Shown here piece after piece: positions 56,451 through 64,000 of a DNA stretch of 64,000 bases. The notes beneath the pieces were generated by a model. It did no database searches. It was not told the origin of the DNA and saw only the letters and a list, made by a program, of their open reading frames with translations. The stretch is from assembly GCA_963693305.1 (NCBI GenBank), contig OY855908.1:27380305-27444304 (forward strand), in the 5' to 3' direction. A program made the translations under genes and the position numbers. The stretch's first letter is position 1; each line of letters opens with the position of its first letter. Source of the stretch: Meandrina meandrites (taxonomy: Eukaryota; Cnidaria; Anthozoa; Scleractinia; Meandrinidae).

Positions 56451-57838
56451 TTTAATGCTCCCAACCCATGGAATCAAAACAACACAAGATTTAACAAGTT
56501 CAATGGGACAAAAGGGGAAGGGGAATGAAGAGCTCGAGTCGCCAATAGGAATCATTGAGAGTAACACAGGTCAGTCGGTTGCATTTGGCAATGAGAGATT
56601 TCTCACCAGGTTCCTAAAGCCCAAGGCCCCAAGGTCCAAGGCCCCATGGTTCCCAGGCAAAACTGGGGTCCTAATCCCCAGGGCCGTTGGGAACAAATGC
56701 AAAACCATTCCCTGGTTCCTAGACCATACTGGGGTTCTAATCCCCAGGGCCTTTGGGAACAAAGACAACAACAACAACATCAATAACAGCGGGGCCCCCA
56801 CTCTCCCAGGAAAGCTGACCATGTGAGTCAATGGGTCAAAAGGGAGACCTGTACGGAGCACTTCATCCCCTCCCTTGGTTTATGTACGTCAGGAAAATCC
56901 AACTTAGAAAACAGAACAACAAAATTACTTGAGTTATTTGCCAGCTCGACACAGATGGTTAGAATTGTAACGATGTCTCGTTAAGCAGACATGCTGCTTA
57001 AGTCCAACAGCTCTAGGGTCAGTAGGCTGGGCAACTACGTCTTCAACAGTTGGAACAGAGAAAAAAACCCGCTACACAGCAGTGCATTTGTGTTTAGAAT
57101 TACAGCCTAAATGTTGTTAATGCTATACTGAAATGTCTACAAGTACTATGCTAAGACAGAATCAAAAGACGGGTTGGGATGGTGGAAATTATTGTAACGA
57201 CGGCTTGGGAGTTCACAGAACTGTGATGTGAAATTACTATGTACGTTAGACCGCATGGTCTCGATCGAAATGAAGGAAAAACAGAAAAGTGATTGGTATG
57301 GGGAATCACTCCCTGGCACAAGCCCAGCCAGACCAGGCTCACTACATCATGAAGACTTCAAACCGGCTTCCTCTTTAAGAGGAATGTCTGGATGCCAAAA
57401 AAAAAATATCATGTCTCCTGCCGTCTAAATGTTTAAAATACATTACGTAGTTTTTGTAGGATAGTGTCGTGTTCAACCCGCTTTTACCGGCCAGGCAGGC
57501 GTATAACCGGTTTTCACTGTAAATCCACTATGTATAATACACAGTTTCTCTTTTTTACTTTCGATTTCATCACTTTAGGTACACAAGCAGCTTGCGAAGA
57601 CGCCAAAAAACGCTTCGCTTCGTTGCAGAATTGGACCCTTATTGATTGTAACATCAAGTGTTGTACTGGCAACAACTGCAACACCCAGAATGTTACTCTA
57701 CTGCCACTTACAGTTTCTACAACCGCCGCTAGCACCACTGCCTCCACCACTTCAAGCAGCCACGCCGGCTGCCACTTTCTCTGTACCGGGGTGCTTGCCA
57801 TTGCGGCCGGGATCTTTGGCGCAGTTTTCTTCTTCTAG
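55366..57838 (+). CDS. Ly6/uPAR-like (three-finger) GPI-anchored protein, gene D
   Basis: Exon 1 (55366-55420, 55 nt, donor GTGAGT) encodes a signal peptide, MLIFIASFCIVVAFGAGN. Exon 2 (56144-56368, acceptor TTGTCATAG, donor GTATAA) encodes CHTCLSDAGSGDD … NCSSQ … HCFTIKGRY … RGCANC. Exon 3 (57579-57838, acceptor CACTTTAG) encodes ACEDAKKRFASLQNWTLIDC, CNIKCCTGNNCN, a threonine/serine-rich stalk and a hydrophobic end (GVLAIAAGIFGAVFFF) acting as a GPI signal. Both introns are phase 1. A poly(A) signal AATAAA lies at 57967. The exon 3 sequence is close to locus B (QNWTL-DCNI-CCTG), so the two are likely paralogues. The donor of exon 2 is weak, followed directly by an (ATT)n run. Confidence 0.78.
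56387..56451 (+). repeat. (ATT)n microsatellite in gene D intron 2
   Basis: About 21 ATT units start within 20 bp of the exon 2 donor. Confidence 0.95.
56630..56765 (+). repeat. Short direct repeat in gene D intron 2
   Basis: CTAATCCCCAGGGCCGTTGG and CTAATCCCCAGGGCCTTTGG are parts of two tandem ~60-bp units, each ending GGGAACAAA. Confidence 0.6.
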
Positions 57839-57966
57839 ACACATGGTGCCCTAAGTTAGACCGCAGTTTTGCATGTGCTTCACTTTAACATGCAGCATTA
57901 CACACTGATCGAGTTCGTTTTGTTATAAGTGTGGGTCAGTAGTTGAAAGTTGCACTCATCGATCTG

Positions 57967-57972
57967 AATAAA
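57967..57972 (+). terminator. Poly(A) signal AATAAA of gene D
   Basis: Hexamer about 130 bp beyond the gene D stop codon, followed by a GT-rich stretch (GTGCGTTGTGTTTCAG). Confidence 0.6.
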
Positions 57973-59030
57973 GCTTTCGTGCGTTGTGTTTCAGTTTTGT
58001 TGCTCTACTCTCTATTGTAGTTCGAACCATAATTATTATTACTCACAACAATGCGTGAAAAATATTCACAGTGATTTTGTGTGCGTCATGTCATAAGCGC
58101 AGGTGAATTGGCTTTCTGAAAGCAATGAGTGATTAAAAATGAGCAGGACAATGCTCAGTGCTAAAATTATTGAAAATACTTTAAGGTCTCTAAGATTTTA
58201 AAGTGGAGTCAAAAAGATGATTAAGTTGAGGTGGCGCTATCCCTTTTTGAAATAGAGGGGGATAAGGTGCAATCGACTAAGGCGAAACAGCACAATTATG
58301 CTACAAATATGTACTAATACAAATATGTCCCTCGTCGCCTTATCAACAAAGCGCAAGGGCCGTTTGGCACTGGCAACGGGAGTCCTGTTGGGTCTTTACA
58401 GACATTACAGGCATCTGTTGCCATATTCTCCCAGGTGGTCTTGAGAAAGGTTGTTAATAAGAAATTTATTGCACGAATTTATGATTGATAAAGAGGTGCA
58501 GAAACTTAAGGTGGGGGTATACCCGATTTTGAGTGAAATTGTAAGAGGTTTAAGGAAGGGATAGAAGAAAGAAAATTATTTTTCAAACACCAACAGACAG
58601 TTGACCCCCACGCAAGAGCACCCCAGGTTGTCAGGGGACTCTTTGGGTGTCCATATACTAATTTTTACTCCTGAATGCGCTTGCGCAATGAACGAGTATA
58701 GTGGGGAAGTTTAGCCTTCCATCCTTCCATCCTTCCATCGATGTGTTGTTAACATTATGCAAATTAGGTATGCTCACGGGTGCAAAACACTGCTTAACAT
58801 AGCTTTGTGAAATGAGCATAGAGCTTCTGGATTACTTGAAACGCAGACGAGATATTCGCATTAAACCAAGATTAGCGGTGGAAATACAGGCTTCAGGTGT
58901 ACCCCCGCCTTAAGCCGGTCTAATATTTCCCGGTGGGCTCTAATCGGTCTGTTTGAAAGCTACGGTAGATCCTCTTTAATACTAAAATGACAGTGTTTCG
59001 TAGCCTGTTCTATAATAGTATTTTACTCTC
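57973..59030. other. Intergenic region
   Basis: No gene seen. A CCTTCCATCCTTCCATC short tandem run occurs near 58715-58740. Confidence 0.35.
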
Positions 59031-59039
59031 ATAGTGTCT

Positions 59040-59215
59040 CTCTTCACCCAGGTGTCTAAATGGGTATCGGTAAATTTATAATTACGGCTGGGGGTAACCC
59101 TGTGATGGACTAGCATTCCACCCAGGGAAGAGTAGAAATACTCCTAGTCGCTTCCTTCTACGGAAACCGGTATAAACTCCGGCCTCGTACACAGACTTTA
59201 CCTTACCTTTCTATA
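59040..59215. mobile_element. SINE-like repeat candidate
   Basis: Contains CCCAGGTGTCTAAATGGGTA, CCCTGTGATGGACTAGCATT and CGGAAACCGGTATAAACTCC, ending in ACTTTACCTTACCTTTC. The compact, non-coding make-up resembles dispersed SINE-like sequences of corals. No clear pol III box is present, so the call is tentative. Confidence 0.35.
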
Positions 59216-59217
59216 CT

Positions 59218-59638
59218 CCAATTAGCCATGTTCTAAACGAGCAGGAGACTGGGTACGAACATATTTTCTCTTCGGTACAAACATTCAATATCGATTGAAT
59301 TGAAAAATGGGGCATGTAATCTGAAAGAGCATCCAAAAATGAGTAAATTCACCAAATTTGACGGTTATTGGTTTAAACCCAAAGGCATGGTACACTAAGT
59401 ATGAATTGGAGGGACAGGCGTCCTCCAATCCATACTAAGCTCTCTTATTTTAACATGTTTAAAAGTGTACCATGCCTTTGCGTTTAAACCAATAACCATC
59501 AAATTTGGTAAATTTACTAATTATTGGATGCTGTTTCAGATGACGTGCCCCATTTTCAATTCAACCGATATTGAATATTCATACCAAGAAAAAATATGTT
59601 CGTACCCAGTCCCCTGCTCGTTTAGAACATGGCCAATT
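59218..59638. repeat. Large inverted repeat (about 420 bp)
   Basis: Arms of about 190 bp: the left starts CCAATTAGCCATGTTCTAAA and includes AACATTCAATATCGATTGAA; the right is its imperfect complement. The centre is itself a hairpin (TATGAATTGGAGGGACAGGC). Arms differ by scattered substitutions, so it is older than the 37972 palindrome. Confidence 0.88.
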
Positions 59639-61401
59639 TACGAAAACGCTACCCATTTATGTATCTACGGCCTGAAAAAGGTACACCCTTTAGGGGGATG
59701 GAGGGGGCGGGGAGAAGGCTCCCCGTATAGTGCACTGTAGGGAATAGTACTTCTGGCCCCCACCACCCCCTCCTGGTGAGAGCTTGGTCACAGGATATTG
59801 CTTCACTTATAATAACATTGAGAACAGCGTCTTACACGATTAACCTCACGCATCATTTCATACATGGCCTATTATCTGCCTTTATTCATTTTCCACTGGA
59901 ACAAGTAGAGCGACTTTCATGTTTTCATAATCATCAGTATTACTTCATTCCTTCGCTATATCGTCATCCATATTTACTAAGATCTACTTTAAAACTCGCG
60001 TGACTCATAACAGATTGACGCATGTTTAAAAGCATTTTTTATAAGCTTCTTGAGTTTGCACTAATTGTTTGCTACATTCCTTAACAATGAGGCAATTCAA
60101 AAAGGCGAACAAAGGTGGCTAACCACAACTGCCGCCTTCATAAGCTCACCTCACGTAAACTGAAATTAAAACAAACGACACCAAAACTTCAGAGTACGAA
60201 TGCCGAGAAAGATATATAATGTAACTATTTTAATCATGGTCAGTTTATTCTAAGACGCACATTAAGGCTGTTTGTCTTTTATAAGACAAACAAGGAACAA
60301 ATTTAGCAACGACGAACAGATTTTAAAATTTTAAATTTATGCTTAATTAAAAACGTTTATTTTCCTACTGTTTTATATATTCCTGACAACTGTTTTGTGA
60401 GACACTACATTATCGATTCAATAGACTGAAACGCTTTACCAAATGGGCGTCAGGTGATCCGTTTGCAGCGTTTCAAATGAGAAAATAACAGTTCACCTTA
60501 TATAGTGGTAGCTAATGAAACAGTAGTCAAGTCGAAACGCCATAACCCTCATTTTCTCGCCTGTAGCTTTGCATCGTTTGAGAATAAGGATAGCTTTCGG
60601 CGGCCTTCCTTTGGGTACGCAAATTTATGCCGCCTACGAGTCTGCCTCGATTCAGTGGAAGTCATCAAATTAGTGTTGTCCTCGTAGTTTTGAACTAATT
60701 GCAAAGTAAGCCCACATGCTGAAATAGCCATAATAAATTGGAAAAAAAAATATGTTATTAATATAAAATTAAATTAATGAATTTATTATATTTTATGGGA
60801 TTATAATGAAAGTGGTTTCTTGGCGGGATTCGATTGTATTTTGAAAACACCTCAAGGCTCTTTTCAGCGCAGCTCAAATGGGTAGTTAGAGCCTAACAGA
60901 TGAACGTCCACTTTTTCTGTTAAACTCTCCTTCGTTTATTCATCACATTAATGAAACAGAGTTCTATGAAATACCAGAGACGCCAATCTGGAGTCCAGCT
61001 TCGTTTGTGCACTTGTCTTGATGGCTTTTCCACGCATGGTTGCCATTCGGCTTTCGTGTGGCTGACAGAAATAATAAACAAGACACTACTTCGTATGCAA
61101 GTTCTAAAATTGTTTTCTCATTTTGGTCCTTTCTCAAGCACTTAAGCCGACAGTTAACAAATTATTGCTCTAGAGACTTGCAGGTTCGTGTAGCAGTTTT
61201 AGGGAGTGGCCACGATTCTAATCTGCATTTTTACCCTTTGTTGACTTCGAAACAATGCAATCAATCTTGATCTCTTTTAGCTTAATTTAAATAAAACTTC
61301 ACTATTTGAATTTCGACAAGCTCTTCGGGGCATTACATTGTAGTTTTTGTCATCCAGCGTAACCACACCTTTTGACTGAGCTAGTTTCTCTTTGAGGAAT
61401 C
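59639..61401. other. Intergenic region upstream of gene E
   Basis: No gene or strong repeat found; AT-rich at 60740-60790. A short CT/G-rich patch is at 59690-59770. Confidence 0.35.
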
Positions 61402-61456
61402 ATGAAGACCTATTTTGCTTTGTTTTGCCTGGTAGTGGGAATTGGTGTTGCGAATG
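61402..61456 (+). CDS. Signal-peptide exon of a fifth Ly6/uPAR-like gene (E), rest outside window
   Basis: ATGAAGACCTATTTTGCTTT begins a 55-nt exon encoding MKTYFALFCLVVGIGVAN, ending at a GTAAGA donor in phase 1. The length, phase and hydrophobic sequence match exon 1 of genes A and D exactly in design. No second exon with the CxxC pattern was found between 61457 and 64000; introns of this family can reach 8 kb, so the remainder probably lies beyond the window. Alone, the exon shows only a secreted or membrane protein. Confidence 0.5.
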
Positions 61457-63288
61457 GTAAGAACATTTTTTTCTTGAGATCACCGCTCTTTCAAAATCAC
61501 TGATTTGAATACGTGATGTGGCTGATCACGAGATTCGAACGACATGCATTAGTGTTTGATATTAACATGCAAGATTCGATTACTAGGTGACGTTTATCAA
61601 ACTCTGGTCCAAACAGTAATATTTCATGCATGTAAACGTACTTCATGTTCTCACTCGCAAACGACCTTCGAGCAGAACCATTCCTTCGTGTATAACATAT
61701 TCACCCTGCACGTATTTCGTACGCATTTGCAAGTTCGTCATAAAACGTCTTCGAAAATTGTCATCTAAGATCAATGCCTATGACGACAGAGGGATTTTCA
61801 GTGGGTACCTCTTAAGGATAAAAAACCCATATGAACCGGTTTTCTGCTAGGATCGCAGGTAAACGTATGTGCGATGTCTCAAAGCAGTGAAATTTGTGAA
61901 CACGAGGCTTGAGCGAAAGTATTTGATGGTATTTTCATTTATTGACACTCTTTCTCTCGGTACTTTAAATTATTTAACAACAGTAAACGTTAGGAGTTGA
62001 TATTTGGACACCACAAGTGTGTAAACATTGTTTGCATTTCACGAAAGTAGAGCTACGCTGAGAACGTTTGTTGATGCTGAACGGTCCATTTTTGCTCCAC
62101 AACTAGGCGGGAAAGATTTTTTCGTGGAAACATTTGTTACGGCGATCAGGTCAGCTTTGATCAGGTGAAATTAAACAGAAAGGACCGTTCTGCTCAAAGC
62201 CTTTCTTTAATTCTGTATGATGCTGGGATATTGTAAAGCTATAGAGTCGCTCAGTAAAGCACTTAAGAAAACGCGTTCCTGCATCGCTAATAACAACATG
62301 ACAGTGATTTATGGCTACAAACACTTATGTTCCTTTGCAAACTTTCCTTCGATACAGCATGCATCGATGCATTTATAATGATCAGTTCTCTAATGGCTAA
62401 TGCCATTTTATCTGTTAGCTATACTGCGTATTTAGGTTCACTCAGATCACATCATAAGACATGTGCGACGATAGGTTACGCCTTTCGTTTTGCCGAATTA
62501 TTTGCTGCATTCTTTTAGCATCAGGTAACAAAAATGAACAGGACTGGTCTAGTTAAGCAAAGAGAGCGAGTCCGATAAAAGTCATAAATCGACCTTTATT
62601 ACCGCGGTTACGCTAAACCTTTTAACACAATTCTGTCAGCATTTCAGTTCGGATGCGATCATGTTGGCAAGTGACTGTCGGGTGCTCGATGTGAAGCACA
62701 TTTCACGGATGAGCTACCGTTTAACTCAGCGAGGGAGTTGAGCTGTCTTGGTTAAAGCGCACAAACAAGCCCTCCGCCAACGCTTAGACACTGGACGTAG
62801 CTAAATCCGATGTTTCTTTCCGTGTTTCAGTGTAGAAGAATCTTTTCTAAACATCTGGATTTGACTGGGCGCAAAATATGTTTCAATAATTTTAAACAAA
62901 CGGTCAATCAGTCAATCAAATCAATCACGGACCAACCAAAACAAAAGCTCCTCACTAAGTGACAACGGAAAATATGAAATATGAAAACAAACCTGAATGA
63001 CGACGTCTTTAGTGAGGCAGTCTCACCAAGATTTAGTACTTCTTGAAAATCCAATGAAGGTGTTGGCATTAATTGGAACCCTACTATTAGTTGCCTGGCG
63101 TTGCTAAAACGCACTGTATGCTAATCACGAAAGTTGTTTAAAACTGGCGTGGCTACGGACAGGTAGGAAAGAAGTGGTTTAAATCTTAAAAATGTCCGAC
63201 CGTTTTATTTTTTTCAATTTTGACAGTGTTACTTGGAGGAAAATTATTAAAATATCATCGATTATGGGTTGTTCACATTGTATAGACT
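61457..63288. other. Probable intron of gene E or intergenic
   Basis: No exon recognised. AT-rich with ordinary sequence complexity. Confidence 0.35.
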
Positions 63289-64000
63289 GTGGTTATGCCT
63301 TTTAATTCTCTTTGCGAAAAATTCAAGACAAAGTTTAATTTTTTACAGTATTACAGTATAATTTCTGCTTTTCCTCGCTCGTGGAAAAAGCTTTTAAACT
63401 CTAACAACCAACCACTCATCACACCCCTTGATTCAATAAGTGATTCGTTGAGTTGCAAAAATCTCTATGAATAACTGTTATCCCTGGAAAAGTTATCTCC
63501 CCCCACTGCGGAAAGGAGACTTAGTGAATATGGAGTAGAAAAGAATAACCTATGTAAGGTTTATCTTTTACCCTTTACCGTTACAAAAGAAACCAAACTG
63601 ATGATGTTCCAATACAAGATCATTCATCGAATCCTACCTACGAATAGCTTATTACACAAGATGAAGAAAGTTGACTCCCCAACTTGTCCTTTTTGCCCTT
63701 CCGAGCTCCATACCATCTGGCACCTTTTTATAGAATGTACTCAAGCAAAATCTTTCTGGGTAGATTTTCAAGACTGGTACAATGTTCATAGTAGAGAAAG
63801 TGTCCATCTTTCGAACTTAGATGTCTTATATGGTATTTTGGAATCTCCTCGTAAGTGCTTAGCCATCTTATTATCTTAGGCAAATACTTTTTATACGTTA
63901 ACACCGGCCTAAAAAATAAAGTTCAGTTTAACGAGTACATATCTCTCGTTCGCGACAAATTAGCATCAGAAAAACATATTGCTATCAAATCCGGTAAATA
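63289..64000 (+). pseudogene. LINE C-terminal fragment (zinc-binding RVT tail), running off the window
   Basis: One frame holds FQYKIIHRILPTNSLLHKMK followed by CPFCPSELHTIWHLFIEC, the cysteine/histidine zf-RVT motif at the C-terminus of LINE polyproteins, and a KSFWVDFQDWY segment. The frame continues upstream to 63289 through one TAA at about 63472 and shifts near 63875, with homology-like sequence (KYFLYVNTGL) continuing to the end. Two lesions make it inactive. The 5' RT core is absent upstream. Confidence 0.75.

Overview
The window looks like nuclear DNA from a cnidarian, most likely an anthozoan such as a stony coral. The basis is the intron-containing animal genes (Ly6/uPAR-type receptors, a PAN-EGF-fibrinogen-like protein, a LicD/fukutin-like protein), the mix of transposons (PIF/Harbinger, BEL/Pao, LINE pieces, tRNA-derived SINEs, many foldback elements), and the AT-rich, repeat-dense sequence. 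There are no operons or bacterial signals. The species cannot be fixed from the sequence alone.

Layout. 0.3-3 kb: a PIF/Harbinger element with two divergent genes, a Myb/SANT-like protein on + and a spliced DDE transposase on -, both open once introns are removed. 3.4-7.2 kb: a tandem array of a 96-bp unit (roughly 37 copies) interrupted twice by the same foldback sequence. 7.2-7.8 kb: a DNA-transposon remnant with long inverted termini and a THAP-like stub. 8.9-18.1 kb: Ly6/uPAR-like gene A (+) with an 8-kb first intron full of MITEs and palindromes. 22.4-25.0 kb: a PAN-EGF-fibrinogen-like gene (+) carrying one in-frame TAG. 25.3-26.8 kb: two halves of a LINE reverse transcriptase facing each other. 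27.8-37.5 kb: Ly6/uPAR-like exons on - (loci B and C); B carries a very large tetrapeptide repeat. 37.9-39.5 kb: two adjacent large palindromes, one made of tRNA-derived SINEs. 41.5-47.8 kb: a complete but decayed BEL/Pao retrotransposon on -. 50.3-51.1 kb: a LicD/fukutin-like gene (+). 52-54.5 kb: nested MITEs. 55.4-57.8 kb: Ly6/uPAR-like gene D (+). 59.2-59.6 kb: a large hairpin. 61.4 kb: the signal-peptide exon of a fifth Ly6/uPAR-like gene (E). 63.3-64 kb: the 3' part of a LINE.

The unifying theme is a dispersed cluster of three-finger (Ly6/uPAR, LU) genes, at least three complete. All share the same plan: a 49-55 nt signal-peptide exon, a phase-1 intron, an exon with the first cysteines, a second phase-1 intron, and an exon with the CC-x4-CN signature. 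In A, B and D a hydrophobic GPI-type tail follows. They would act at the cell surface or as secreted ligands. Their partners cannot be read from the DNA. Most of the remaining sequence is mobile-element debris. Exons were called by eye from splice consensus and reading frame and have no transcript support here.
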